63,281 bases of DNA from an uncultured Eggerthella sp. (GCA_900544455.1 UQVJ01000002.1:1-63281); one strand, 5' to 3'; counted from the first letter of the stretch, positions 26,618 through 36,155 are shown. Made by a program: numbers and translations. The notes: generated from the sequence alone by a model not told the origin.

Positions 26618-26809
26618 CGGAACCAGGCCGCTAGGCGAACGGAGCACGCGAGGTGAGCGAACTAGGGCGAAGCGAGCCACGTAAACCAAAACGGACAAAA
26701 GGGCCACGCGAAACGGGCGGGCCGTGCAGACCGCCCATAGCCCAAACGGGCGAAGCTTGCCACACGGGACGAGCGGGAACACGCAGGATAGAGCTTCCAG
26801 CGCGACCCG

Positions 26810-27853
26810 CTATTCCCCTGGCTTTGCCTTCGGCAGCTCCACGTATTTGCGGATCAACGCAGGAACCGCGATAAGCGCATGGCCAATACGGTAAGCATGC
26901 GAATTCGCATAGGCATCACGCACCGACTTCATGCTCTGCCACAAGCAATGTACATACATATCGAACTGGATGCGCTCTTTTGGCTGCAGGGTTGCGCGAT
27001 AGGAAGCAATGTCTTCTTCCGAAATATCGGCTAAATAACGCGCTGCGACTTCACGCGTGTCAGCGATGCGCGCCGCATAGGCATCAACGAATTGCACGGG
27101 ATATTCGTTCACGTGCGCCAACAGCCAGTTTTCCATAAGCTGCGCACCAACCGTCAGGCCATGCACATTTTTCATGCTGGGCCTTGTGGTCATAATGGAG
27201 CCTTCACGCATGCGACGCTGATACAGAGCCTCGTTCAAAAATGCAACACGCTTCGGGTACGGAATAAGCTGCATCTGAAACAATAAGTCTTCATGCAGGA
27301 TGCCCTCCGTGTAGCGCAATCCCTGTTCTTCAACAAGATCCCGGCGCACCGTGTACAGGCAGGAAGAAGGACGGAAAGCCTTGGTTTCTTCCATACGTAC
27401 ATACATTTGCACGCCAGGATACACGCCTGGCACGCTGGCACGAACTTCTTGATTTTCGTAATGAGTGCGACGAAGCTTGCGGCTGGCATAGAACGATTGC
27501 GCCGCAAAATACAGCATGTCCAAATTGTTCGCTGCTATTTCGTCGTCAAGGCGTTCAAGAGCGTTGTCGGAGTAAAAATCGTCACCATCAAGAAACAGAA
27601 TGAAATCGCCCGTTGCGTGTTCCATGCCCGTGTTGCGACCGACCGATGGCCCAAAGTTCTGCGAGAGCGTTGTTACTTTGAAGCGACTATCCCCATCGAT
27701 GCTTTCAGCAATCACACGCGCAGTTCCATCGGCTGAGGCATCATCAATAACGATGCACTCAAAATCGGAAAGCGTTTGTCTTTTGAGCGATTCGATACAT
27801 TCAGCAATGTACTTTTCGACGTTGTACGCCGTAACAACAATAGAAAACCTCAT
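26810..27853 (-). CDS. Glycosyltransferase family 2
   Basis: A 347-residue GT2 with FSIVVTAYNVEKYIAECIES, VIDDASADGTA, GPSVGRNTGMEHA and the DxD motif LDGDDFYSDNAL. The C-terminal part (after about residue 220) is family-variable. It follows, by eight bases, the GT2 gene at 27862 on the same strand, so the two are probably cotranscribed. The sugar specificity is not readable. Confidence 0.85.
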   Translation of the reverse strand: MRFSIVVTAYNVEKYIAECIESLKRQTLSDFECIVIDDASADGTARVIAESIDGDSRFKVTTLSQNFGPSVGRNTGMEHATGDFILFLDGDDFYSDNALERLDDEIAANNLDMLYFAAQSFYASRKLRRTHYENQEVRASVPGVYPGVQMYVRMEETKAFRPSSCLYTVRRDLVEEQGLRYTEGILHEDLLFQMQLIPYPKRVAFLNEALYQRRMREGSIMTTRPSMKNVHGLTVGAQLMENWLLAHVNEYPVQFVDAYAARIADTREVAARYLADISEEDIASYRATLQPKERIQFDMYVHCLWQSMKSVRDAYANSHAYRIGHALIAVPALIRKYVELPKAKPGE

Positions 27854-27861
27854 TGAAACCC

Positions 27862-28845
27862 CTAGAATGTTTCGGGATTTGCAGCAGCAAAGCGCTCGGC
27901 GCCGTCTTCAAGCAGGCTCCGCAGTGCAGCGGCACTGGACTCGCCAAAAAGCGCCATGTCCAATTCGCCCGCACTTTGCAGAGCGCGGTACTCTTCCAGC
28001 ATCCGCTGGGCAAACGCCTGGTGTTCCGAGGGAGCAATACGCTCGTAGTTCCAACGGTACTTGCCCCACTTATCCACGGCAAACCAGGGCAAAAACGACT
28101 CGCGGCGCTGTGGACGGGCACGCAGGAATTCCTCGGCGCTTGCAAGCTCATCGCATACCGTAAATACCTTGTCGGTGGTTCTCGAAGACGAACCGGGGTT
28201 GTCCATGCGGTAGTGCAGCAGGGGTTTGCCTACCAAAACCGCCGTTTCGGCAGCAAACCACACCTTCATAGTGAAACCCGTGTCTTGGAAGGCGGCGCCA
28301 GGGGTTTCGCGGAAACGAATGCCCTCACGTTCCAAAAACGAACGACGATACAACCCCGTCCAGATAGCAGGAATGGAGCAGATGATATTCGGCTTACTAA
28401 CGGGATTAAAGGACTTGCCGCATTCACGCTTTGCGAAGTTGTACCATACGTGGTCTGCCCCGTCGAAGTAGTTGAAGAAGTTGCACTTTGCCACATCAGC
28501 ATTGGCACGCTTGGCAGCTTTATAAAGTTTCTTGAACATGCGCTTTTCAGGGAAATCGTCAGGCTCGACGATGCCGACGTATTCACCTTTCGCTTCGGCG
28601 ATGCCGCGGTTGAGCGATGCGCCGTAGCCAGAATTGGGCTTGTCGATGATGCGAATGCGCTGATCCTTTGCAGCATACGAGCGCAAAATGGAAGGCGAGC
28701 CGTCGGTTGCGCCATCGTTAATGCAGATGATTTCGATATCGCGAAGCGTTTGAGCACAGAGTGCATCAAGGCACTGCGGCAGATAGCGCTCCACGTTATA
28801 GGTGGGCACCAGAACGGTTATTTTAGGCTCGGCGCTTTCCGCCAT
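27862..28845 (-). CDS. Glycosyltransferase family 2 (GYGA-type paralogue)
   Basis: 327 residues from the ATG at 28845, which has GGAAAGG about seven bases upstream. The in-frame ATG at 28851 abuts that ribosome site, so it is less likely. Motifs: ITVLVPTYNVERYLPQCL, CINDGATDGSP, NSGYGASLNRGI, VEPDDFPEKRMF and FRETPGAAFQDTGFTMKVW. The ETPGA(A/S)FQD and FxVW signatures link it to the GT2s at 50838 and 59895, forming a locus-specific paralogue family. It probably adds a similar residue to the same class of acceptor. Confidence 0.87.
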   Translation of the reverse strand: MAESAEPKITVLVPTYNVERYLPQCLDALCAQTLRDIEIICINDGATDGSPSILRSYAAKDQRIRIIDKPNSGYGASLNRGIAEAKGEYVGIVEPDDFPEKRMFKKLYKAAKRANADVAKCNFFNYFDGADHVWYNFAKRECGKSFNPVSKPNIICSIPAIWTGLYRRSFLEREGIRFRETPGAAFQDTGFTMKVWFAAETAVLVGKPLLHYRMDNPGSSSRTTDKVFTVCDELASAEEFLRARPQRRESFLPWFAVDKWGKYRWNYERIAPSEHQAFAQRMLEEYRALQSAGELDMALFGESSAAALRSLLEDGAERFAAANPETF

Positions 28846-28889
28846 GATCATCCTTTCCAAGAAGAAAACACGCACTGAATCCTATGCTG

Positions 28890-30266
28890 CTAGGATGCCC
28901 CCAAATAGTAAACCTCTTTGCCACTTTCGAAATCGGAGACCACATCACATATCGCACAAGACACTTCTCGCTCTATACGGCCCTCGCGACGCACCACTTC
29001 TTCGCCAGTAAGACCATCTGCCATAGCCGCAATCATTCTTAGGAACTGAACCCACTCAAATCGGATGCCTTCACCATCGAGCTGAATGAAGTAGCGCCTA
29101 TTATCGGCAGGGTCTTCGTAGCGTATTTCAAAATACTCGGTCTTCCACCACGGAGCAGGAACATATACGTAGCCCTTGGTGCCAGAGATAACAAGATCGC
29201 CCTCGGATTTAGCAGCTGCGCCAACTTTTGCAGACGCAATAGCATCACGATATTCGATGGATATTCGAGAAAAATCGTCAAAGGATTTGTTGCCCTCAGG
29301 ACATTTCGAAGCTATGCGCATCCTTGCTGGATCGACCCCGAGTATCTGGAATATGGGAAGCAAGGCAGTTGGGGCCCATGCCGTCATGCTGCTCCATTTA
29401 AGGCTTGAATCGGCAAAGGCTCCGAAGTTCGTTTTGAGGTTAGTGCACGTCGCATCAACGGAAACCACATCACCAATACGCCCGCCTTTAATTAGCAGCA
29501 GAAGACGGGTGTAGGCGGTTGAATACGCGGTACGGAGCGAATCCATCAGCACAAGGTTGCGCTCGTCTGCGAGCGCAAAAAGCTCTTTGCACTGGTCCGA
29601 GCTTTTCGCAATAGGCGATTCGCACATAACGTGCTTCCCTGCCAGCAACGCCTTTTTCACCTGATCATAGTGATAATCGGGATGAGAGTGGATATAGACG
29701 ATATCTATAGCATCAAGCAGCTCTTCGTAATTGGAGGTAAGGAAATCAACGCGCAGAACATCCTCATCGAAGTCGCCAATGTTGTCGGAGCAAACCGCCG
29801 CAACTTTCAAGCCGTTAACCAGACCGCATTCATGGAACACGCGGTTCATGTAGGCCGTGTAGCCAACCAAACCAGCGCGAAGCTCTTTTGAACTACGGAT
29901 CTCGGTACTCGAAACACCCTGGGTGCGCTCGAGATAGGTAACTTGGCAAAACTCGGAAAGGTAATCGAAGTGCCCCTCCCAATCGGACCCAACAGTGAAG
30001 ATATCTACACCATAGCGCTTGATGTCGTCAATTTTCTGGCCTTCGTATTCTTCAACAATGATCTTGTCGGCGATGCCGGTTGCGCGCACGGCGGCAATTC
30101 GCTCTTCAAGTGGCTGCTGAACATTGATCTTGCCGCGCTGCTTGTCGAAATCATCCGAAGTGACGCCAACAATCAGATAATCGCCCAGTGCCTTAGCGCG
30201 CTCTAAGAGGCGAATATGGCCCCTATGCAAATGATCATAGGTGCCATAGGTAATTACCTTAACCAT
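28890..30266 (-). CDS. Fusion: TagD-like cytidylyltransferase + Gfo/Idh/MocA-like oxidoreductase
   Basis: 458 residues from ATG 30266 (GGAG upstream). Residues 1 to about 130 form a glycerol-3-phosphate cytidylyltransferase-like domain: ITYGTYDHLHRGHIRLL (HxGH) and the nucleotide motif RTQGVSSTEI. Residues about 135-458 resemble Gfo/Idh/MocA oxidoreductases: YIHSHPDYHYDQVKKALLAG then HVMCESPIA. In that family the conserved lysine is in E-K-P; here it is E-S-P, and the N-terminal glycine loop is also degenerate. The oxidoreductase activity may thus be altered. The next gene upstream is a class V aminotransferase two bases apart. I infer a branch that makes and modifies a CDP-activated polyol, possibly an amino-polyol. 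Confidence 0.82.
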   Translation of the reverse strand: MVKVITYGTYDHLHRGHIRLLERAKALGDYLIVGVTSDDFDKQRGKINVQQPLEERIAAVRATGIADKIIVEEYEGQKIDDIKRYGVDIFTVGSDWEGHFDYLSEFCQVTYLERTQGVSSTEIRSSKELRAGLVGYTAYMNRVFHECGLVNGLKVAAVCSDNIGDFDEDVLRVDFLTSNYEELLDAIDIVYIHSHPDYHYDQVKKALLAGKHVMCESPIAKSSDQCKELFALADERNLVLMDSLRTAYSTAYTRLLLLIKGGRIGDVVSVDATCTNLKTNFGAFADSSLKWSSMTAWAPTALLPIFQILGVDPARMRIASKCPEGNKSFDDFSRISIEYRDAIASAKVGAAAKSEGDLVISGTKGYVYVPAPWWKTEYFEIRYEDPADNRRYFIQLDGEGIRFEWVQFLRMIAAMADGLTGEEVVRREGRIEREVSCAICDVVSDFESGKEVYYLGAS

Positions 30267-30279
30267 GCAAGGCTCCAAT

Positions 30280-31362
30280 CTATTTAGCGCTCAAACGCGA
30301 AACGGCCTCTTTCAGAGCCGACATCAAAAGAGCATTGTCGGACAGAGGGTGGTTCCCAATATGCCCAACGCGGAACGAAGAATCCGCCTTGGCGCCTCCG
30401 TTCGGGCATAGCCAGATGCCGTACTCATCCTTCAGCAGGGTAAACAGCGCCTTAGCCGAAACATCGGGGCAATCAATATACGTAACAGCATTCGAAGGAG
30501 AAACGAGCCTCATTTCAAAAGGAAGGCCCGACTCCACAATGCGCCTGCGGAAATCTTCCGCCAAAGCAGCGCACGAAGCCACCGCAGAAGCAGCCCCGCC
30601 CGAAGCAACAATTTGAGACATGCGCTCATGAATCTGCAGGAGCGTTGTTACTGCTGGGGTGAATGGGGTTTGTCCGCGTTCCTGATTTTTAAGCAGATCC
30701 GCCAAATCGAAATACATGCAAGGTTGGGGCAAGGTCTGGGCGCGCTTGACGGCGCGAGGACCGAGCACCATAGGAGCAATACCGGGCGGGCAGGCAAGAG
30801 CCTTTTGAGCATCAGTAATAAGGACATCGGCGCCCATTGCTTCCATGTCAAACGGGTCGGCAAGGAACGAGCTGATTCCATCTACGATCAGGAAGAGGTC
30901 ACGCTCACGGCAGTACGCTCCAATTAGTTCGGCATCGTACAAAACGCCCTGGGACGTTTCCCCAAGGTTGACTAAGAAAGCGGTGAAGTCGCCTTCAACC
31001 GCTTCGAGATGCCCAGACGTAAGCGGAGTGCCCGGCTCAAGCTCGATTGCGACATTCGCAATTCCATGGAGATCGAGCATCTGACGGAACCTGTGCCCGA
31101 AGCTGCCGCCGTCCACAACAAGCGCTTTGTCTTTTTCGGGATCAAGCAGCCCCATAACAGCTGCCTCCATTGCGCCTGTTCCCGAATTAGTTAGGAATAT
31201 TGCCCTTGAGCCCTTTGACGCAGAGGCAAGGCTGCACAGCATTTGTTCGTTTTCGAGCATAGTCTGGGAAAACTCTGGCGTACGAAAGTACGGGGAGTCT
31301 TCCCCGCCAAGCGCCCTAACCCTCGGGTCAGAAGGAACAGGGCCGACAGCAAAATTCAACAT
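30280..31362 (-). CDS. Class V aminotransferase (PLP-dependent)
   Basis: 360 residues from ATG 31362, which has AAAGGA eight bases upstream; the longer frame to 31422 adds 20 implausible residues. Motifs: LNFAVGPVPSDPRV, LTNSGTGAMEAAV, VDGISSFLADPFDM and the PLP lysine context DAQKALACPPGI. It is closest to alanine/serine-glyoxylate and 2-aminoethylphosphonate-pyruvate transaminases. The stop lies 14 bases before the start of the TagD-Gfo/Idh fusion, so the two probably act together. A phosphonate pathway is unlikely because no phosphoenolpyruvate mutase is in the window. The amino acceptor may be a keto-polyol phosphate, which is inference. Confidence 0.85.
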   Translation of the reverse strand: MLNFAVGPVPSDPRVRALGGEDSPYFRTPEFSQTMLENEQMLCSLASASKGSRAIFLTNSGTGAMEAAVMGLLDPEKDKALVVDGGSFGHRFRQMLDLHGIANVAIELEPGTPLTSGHLEAVEGDFTAFLVNLGETSQGVLYDAELIGAYCRERDLFLIVDGISSFLADPFDMEAMGADVLITDAQKALACPPGIAPMVLGPRAVKRAQTLPQPCMYFDLADLLKNQERGQTPFTPAVTTLLQIHERMSQIVASGGAASAVASCAALAEDFRRRIVESGLPFEMRLVSPSNAVTYIDCPDVSAKALFTLLKDEYGIWLCPNGGAKADSSFRVGHIGNHPLSDNALLMSALKEAVSRLSAK

Positions 31363-31605
31363 GTTAAATGTCCTTTCAAACGTCAAGAGCCAACACGCTG
31401 GCTCACCAGCGAATTGTCCCAAACTCCAGAACTCGAATTCGCAACATCATCCACGGCAAACAATTACCACTTTATCACGTTCAAAACCCGTCTTATTTCA
31501 CTGCCCAATAGCACCATCATGAGGGACGGGAGTCAAAGCAAGATCAAAAACAACTCCCCACAAAAAAACGCTACTCCAAATGCCAACCAAAGCGGCACTG
31601 ACAAA

Positions 31606-32523
31606 CTATCGAGGTTCTATGTCGCCAAAATCAAGTTCTACAGGTGCATGATTGCGACGTTTCCCAACAGGGGGAAGCTCACGCCAATCGCCATAAAGCT
31701 GACACAAAAATGCCTCAGATTGCGCAGGGGCAGGAAACTCATGCCCCTCAAATAAGACCATTGAAGGAGGAAGCATCATGGATGTCTTGTAGGGCTTATA
31801 CGTTGAGTAAGCCATGACAACAAGCTCTTCAGGCACTTGTTCGGCATCGTTTGCCAACGTTGCAGCTCTGTTGAAAGATGAAACAATTTTATCGTGAGTA
31901 AACAATGCTCGAGCCGCAACATGAGCAAAGCCACAAGCAAGATGCTCAATTGAAGCAACCACGCCATCATGGGGAAGTACTATGCTCTTCGCATGATAGA
32001 GGTACGATACACTCTGCCAAAAACGACACGAGCGGCGCTGCTTTCTCGCCAATTTTTCATCCCTCGACAGAGCGTCATAGGGAAGAATGTCGACAAAAAC
32101 GCCCTGGTTAAAACCAGCTTGAATGGTTTCCTCTGTTGCAAAACGAGTTCCACGAAGCCAAACCTTGCAAAAAAGGGCCGCTTGGCTGGGATTTATCTCT
32201 GGTGTTGAGACTACATATTCGTCCCCCAAAAGCTTTGGCGCCTCATGAACAAAGCGTTCGTAATCAGCACGGGGCATTCCCAAATCAATATCATCATCCC
32301 AAGGGATAAAGCCCCTATGGCGCAGGGCTCCCAGCACAGAGCCAGAATCAAGAAAATACGTTATTCCGAGCTCGTCGCAAACTCGATCAATGTCCTGCAA
32401 TATTCGCAGTTCAAGAAGCTGAAGCCTTCTAAGCTCCCTATCTTCATATTGCAACGCACTCACCAACCCCAAAAGTTTATACAGTTTACCATTGTGCGCA
32501 ATCGCCTTTCTTCGCAGTCTCAT
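31606..32523 (-). CDS. LicD family phosphotransferase
   Basis: The LicD domain shows LGITYFLDSGSVLGALRHRG followed by FIPWDDDIDLGMPRADYE, the metal-binding motif. LicD proteins transfer phosphocholine (or another polyol phosphate) from CDP-choline to polymer sugars. The open frame goes to 32655 inside the upstream GT4, so I place the start at ATG 32523, still a 38-base overlap, giving 305 residues. A start further downstream (GTG near 32466) is also possible. The gene is the last of a LicD-flippase-GT4-LicD set resembling pneumococcal tacF-licD1-licD2. Confidence 0.88.
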   Translation of the reverse strand: MRLRRKAIAHNGKLYKLLGLVSALQYEDRELRRLQLLELRILQDIDRVCDELGITYFLDSGSVLGALRHRGFIPWDDDIDLGMPRADYERFVHEAPKLLGDEYVVSTPEINPSQAALFCKVWLRGTRFATEETIQAGFNQGVFVDILPYDALSRDEKLARKQRRSCRFWQSVSYLYHAKSIVLPHDGVVASIEHLACGFAHVAARALFTHDKIVSSFNRAATLANDAEQVPEELVVMAYSTYKPYKTSMMLPPSMVLFEGHEFPAPAQSEAFLCQLYGDWRELPPVGKRRNHAPVELDFGDIEPR

Positions 32524-33613
32524 AGAACGCAGCAAGGCGCACAGAAGTATCCGCGATATCAAAACCATGCTCTCTAACCTGATCGCACGCATCACTACGT
32601 TCGGAAGACAATGAGAAACGAAGTTTATCGACGCACTCGGTCGCCCAAGTTTCAACGCCAGAGGACAAAGGCATTCGGCACACCCGATCGCTCACAACGG
32701 CAAGTTCGGGTACGCCCGTCGAAACAATGGTTGGCAAACCCGATGCCTGAGCTTCGACAACCGACAGCGCAAGCCCCTCATTAATCGAGGGAAAGACGAA
32801 CACGTCAGCAGCACGGAGAAGTCGCGGCACATCATCAACTACGCCAAGAAAGCGAACCGATTTTTCCAGCCCCAATTCGCTCACACGCTCTTTAAGATGG
32901 CATTCAAGCTCCCCGCGCCCAGCAAGCAACAAAACTGCGCCTGGAAGCGCTTGCACCACGCGGGCAAATACCTCTAGCAAAAACTCGTGATTCTTGACAG
33001 GAATAAGTCTTCCCGTATGACAGACAACAGGACGACCCGCAAGCCCATAATCAGCTTTTGTCTCCGCATGTTCCCTTTCACCGCAGGCGTAACTCGCCAT
33101 GTTAATGCCATTTGGGACAATGGCGAATCGGCCTCCCCTTACAATTGACCGCCCGAAACGATCGAGGCCAGCTTCCCTCGAGCATGCCATGAAATAATCG
33201 GCAATACGACGAACTGGGCGAGCGGCAACATTAAAGGCCAGCCCAGAAAGTCTACTCCCGTAATTCTGAGCATGACTATGGGCAATCGCGAACGCGCCTA
33301 CGCGTTTCGCCTCGGACAAATACAGCGGGGCACACGAACCGATATGGCCATGCACCACGCACCATTCTGGATGGGCGGCGAAGAGAGCGCGAACGTGGCG
33401 TCGATACGAGATCGCATTTAGACCCGTATAGCGGGGCACACGAAAAATACGACCGCCTAAACGCACGATTTCCGCATCATAATCACCTTCGCGCTGCTCG
33501 TGCACAAGAAAGTCGAATTGAATCTTCTCGCGATCTATGGCTCGATAGAGGTTCATCACCATGGTCTCGGCACCACCACGATCCATGACGCCAATTACCT
33601 GCAAAACGCGCAT
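32486..33613 (-). CDS. Glycosyltransferase family 4
   Basis: A 375-residue GT-B enzyme. It has MRVLQVIGVMDRGGAETMVM at the N-terminus, a HSHAQNYG segment and the C-terminal retaining-enzyme signature FVFPSINEGLALSVVEAQASGLPTI. It would transfer a sugar from a nucleotide donor to a lipid-linked acceptor. The ATG overlaps the flippase stop as TAATG. Its C-terminus overlaps the start of the LicD gene. Confidence 0.9.
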   Translation of the reverse strand: MRVLQVIGVMDRGGAETMVMNLYRAIDREKIQFDFLVHEQREGDYDAEIVRLGGRIFRVPRYTGLNAISYRRHVRALFAAHPEWCVVHGHIGSCAPLYLSEAKRVGAFAIAHSHAQNYGSRLSGLAFNVAARPVRRIADYFMACSREAGLDRFGRSIVRGGRFAIVPNGINMASYACGEREHAETKADYGLAGRPVVCHTGRLIPVKNHEFLLEVFARVVQALPGAVLLLAGRGELECHLKERVSELGLEKSVRFLGVVDDVPRLLRAADVFVFPSINEGLALSVVEAQASGLPTIVSTGVPELAVVSDRVCRMPLSSGVETWATECVDKLRFSLSSERSDACDQVREHGFDIADTSVRLAAFYETAKKGDCAQW

Positions 33614-34959
33614 TAGTTTGTCTCCTCGGTATTCTTGGATTCACCGTTAGGAACGACAATCTCGTCAGGTCCTTTCCGTAAAACCCTAGCCAGAAAGAAC
33701 GATAAAACCGCTACGCCAGCAAGACATGCGCCAATTCCGGCAAAGCTCACGCCATTCATATCCCACACAGTTACGCAAACAAATGTAAGAGGAATAACGG
33801 CTGCAAGAGCTACGACACTTCCCGCAAAATATGCCCAAAAATGTCGCAGCGTAATCAACAAATCGCCAAAGAACCATAAGAACGCAGTAGCCGCCGTCGA
33901 AATAATTATCGGTTGAAGCAAATATACATAGGGCACAATACTCTCACCGAATAGAAGCGCAAGCGCCCACGCCCCAACAACCTCTAAGACAATAGCGCAC
34001 ACCACGGTAACGCCCACAATCCCGGCGATAGTCTTCCCCAACAACGCCACAAAACCGCGCGTATCACCTTCGAAAAACAATCTCGGGAAGATATCAAGCA
34101 GGGGGCCATAAAGATATTGAGCGCCCATCTGAATAATGAGGGCGGGCGCTGCAACGGAAGAATAGATGCCAAGTGCCGCAGAATCAACGGACAATGCCAA
34201 GTATTGCTTAGGGATAGTGAAAATGGCACTCGCCGCAACGGAAGCAACCACAGCGGGGAATGAAGTTTTCAGAAAAAAGAAGGCCTTTCCACGGGAAAGA
34301 GTGACGCGAACGCGCTCAAAACGTTGGCAATGGGGCAAGTCAAAGAATAGGAGAACGCACAGCGCAGCAACCGTCATGGCGATGATAGATAGATCAAGAC
34401 TTTGTGTTGTCCAATAGACCGCAACGAATGCAATTAAGGTTGATAGGCCCTGCAGTATAAATGACTTTCCGATATAGTCCATGCGGCGGTTCACCTGATC
34501 GACCCCGTGAAGGATATCGATCACAAGGCCCACAGCTTTAAAGGCATAAAACAGAGCCACCGTAACAAGCGCTTCAGGCACACACGTTAAAGCCGCATAT
34601 ACCATGCAACCAACAAAAGCAACCACAAGCGTAAAGCAGCGGAAGCCCATATATTCCCCAACAGTATTTTCGTGTTTGATGTCCGAAATCTGGTAAGTTC
34701 CCATCTTGTAATTGGCAAACGTACCGAAAATGCCCACAACAGACATAGCGAGAGAAAGCAGACCCGCATCATCGTAACCCGCTGACAGACGCACCACAAA
34801 AATAGTCGTAAACCACTGGCAAGCAAGATAGGTCGTGGAGCCTATCGAGTTCCAAACCATGTTCGCCTTTACGGACAAACCTCTGGGTGTCCTACTTTTC
34901 GATACGTCTCCCGCCGATCCAAAAGCTGATGAGGCCTGAGATTCTTGCGCATCCCTCAT
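33613..34959 (-). CDS. Wzx/TacF-like polysaccharide flippase
   Basis: A 448-residue membrane protein with about 12-14 hydrophobic segments and a short charged N-terminal tail. It fits the oligosaccharide flippase part of the MATE/MVF superfamily. It lies between LicD genes and a GT4. Pneumococcal TacF, a choline-dependent flippase for teichoic acid chains, is in an equivalent neighbourhood, so a similar role is inferred. Start and stop overlap adjacent genes (ATGA with LicD upstream, TAATG with GT4 downstream). Confidence 0.85.
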   Translation of the reverse strand: MRDAQESQASSAFGSAGDVSKSRTPRGLSVKANMVWNSIGSTTYLACQWFTTIFVVRLSAGYDDAGLLSLAMSVVGIFGTFANYKMGTYQISDIKHENTVGEYMGFRCFTLVVAFVGCMVYAALTCVPEALVTVALFYAFKAVGLVIDILHGVDQVNRRMDYIGKSFILQGLSTLIAFVAVYWTTQSLDLSIIAMTVAALCVLLFFDLPHCQRFERVRVTLSRGKAFFFLKTSFPAVVASVAASAIFTIPKQYLALSVDSAALGIYSSVAAPALIIQMGAQYLYGPLLDIFPRLFFEGDTRGFVALLGKTIAGIVGVTVVCAIVLEVVGAWALALLFGESIVPYVYLLQPIIISTAATAFLWFFGDLLITLRHFWAYFAGSVVALAAVIPLTFVCVTVWDMNGVSFAGIGACLAGVAVLSFFLARVLRKGPDEIVVPNGESKNTEETN

Positions 34960-35747
34960 AGCCGATACGCTTCCAGCATATGGATAGCGCGATCGGCCTC
35001 GTCAGGAGGAATGCGCCATTCACCATATTCAATAGCGAGAATCTCCTCGGCTCCAGCAGGAGCCATATATTCCCGACCTTCAAATTTTATGCGCACAGGC
35101 TCAAACAGACTTTTTGGGTATGTCTTATCAATGATGCCATTGATAACAAAATTGATAACTCTTTCGGCATCAGGCAAATTCATTTCACGCGCAAGATCAT
35201 CAAGCTTTCGAGCAAGCTTGTAAGGATCAGAGCGCTTTGCAATTGGGCAGACAAGGCGCTTTGCCAAGCGCACAATAGCACTCGACCCCACAGTGGGATC
35301 GGCGACAGCAAAGCTACGCCACAAACTCCAAATAGCATGTTTTTTCAAAAGGGCGGTTTTCGAGGGGTCATAGTTTTCTAGGGGAATAACATCGACCCAA
35401 ACCCCCGTAGCGGCATCTTTTCCTACAAATTTCTCGTAAAAGACAGTAGTTGTATCGACGATCTTCGCAAACTGATAAATCGACGAGCCGTCGCGATACG
35501 AAACCAATTTAAAGCGATCAGTCGTGCGCCATTCATTAAAATGCGACATTAGCAGCTCGTATTGATCGCGCATCATTACAATGTCCATATCGTCATCCCA
35601 CGGAATGAACCCCCCATGACGCACAGCACCTAGAAGCGTTCCATAGCCCAGAAAATACTGTACGCCGTGCTCATTGCATACGCGGTCAATTTCATCCATG
35701 ATTTCAAGCTCGATCAGTTTAACGTCATCGACAGTCAATGGCTCCAA
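34956..35747 (-). CDS. LicD family phosphotransferase
   Basis: A 263-residue LicD protein: VQYFLGYGTLLGAVRHGG then FIPWDDDMDIVMMRDQYE, and IEYGEWRIPP near the C-terminus. It would transfer phosphocholine or another phospho-group to polymer sugars, with CDP-choline from the LicC domain at 44350. It overlaps the flippase by four bases and follows DUF2304 by four bases. It is one of three LicD genes in the window. Confidence 0.93.
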   Translation of the reverse strand: MEPLTVDDVKLIELEIMDEIDRVCNEHGVQYFLGYGTLLGAVRHGGFIPWDDDMDIVMMRDQYELLMSHFNEWRTTDRFKLVSYRDGSSIYQFAKIVDTTTVFYEKFVGKDAATGVWVDVIPLENYDPSKTALLKKHAIWSLWRSFAVADPTVGSSAIVRLAKRLVCPIAKRSDPYKLARKLDDLAREMNLPDAERVINFVINGIIDKTYPKSLFEPVRIKFEGREYMAPAGAEEILAIEYGEWRIPPDEADRAIHMLEAYRL

Positions 35748-35750
35748 GGC

Positions 35751-36155
35751 TTACACCCTCTCAGAAACATTATCGCACGACGAAGAAGCTCCCTTGCCAT
35801 CCACCGCACATACAGCAGTCGTATCAGCGGAGCGACTACTCAGCGCCTCTTTTTGCGCCAACCCACGAACCCTTGCACGCAATTGGGAGATTTCTACAGT
35901 CGAATAGAATTCACGCAAGATCAATACGGCAATAACATAAGCAAATACAAAGTTAGCAGGGCTTTCGATGCCGAAAATGCCCGCAAAGAAAAAAGGAATC
36001 TGTCTAAACACACCCATTAGCACCAAGCTCAGGGCAAACAAAAACCAAAACGTGGAATCAGCGATGGTCACTTCGGAACGGCGGATCTTGCGAAGAATCA
36101 GCCAAAAAATTAAAAGGGCGCTTATAAGCAGCGTTGCGGAGAAAAGCAAGCTCAC
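35751..36155 (-). CDS. DUF2304 membrane protein
   Basis: 134 residues with three or four hydrophobic segments (about 5-22, 35-55, 60-85) and an Arg-rich, partly coiled C-terminus (STVEISQLRARVRGLAQKEA). The DUF2304 family is typically encoded next to dolichyl-phosphate-mannose-synthase-like GT2 genes, as here. It overlaps the GT2 by four bases and probably forms or anchors a complex with it. Its biochemical role is not established. Confidence 0.85.
   Translation of the reverse strand: MSLLFSATLLISALLIFWLILRKIRRSEVTIADSTFWFLFALSLVLMGVFRQIPFFFAGIFGIESPANFVFAYVIAVLILREFYSTVEISQLRARVRGLAQKEALSSRSADTTAVCAVDGKGASSSCDNVSERV

Noticed and set aside
26618..26809. GCGA-rich spacer as a small gene or RNA
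   Set aside because: No stable hairpin with a T run, no reading frame with an RBS and no recognised family were seen.
27853..28878. Plus-strand open frame of 341 codons
   Set aside because: It lies exactly opposite the GT2 at 27862-28845, which has full GT-A motifs and an RBS.
30280..31362. 2-aminoethylphosphonate transaminase of a phosphonate pathway
   Set aside because: There is no phosphoenolpyruvate mutase or phosphonopyruvate decarboxylase nearby, and the PLP motif is closer to alanine/serine-glyoxylate enzymes.
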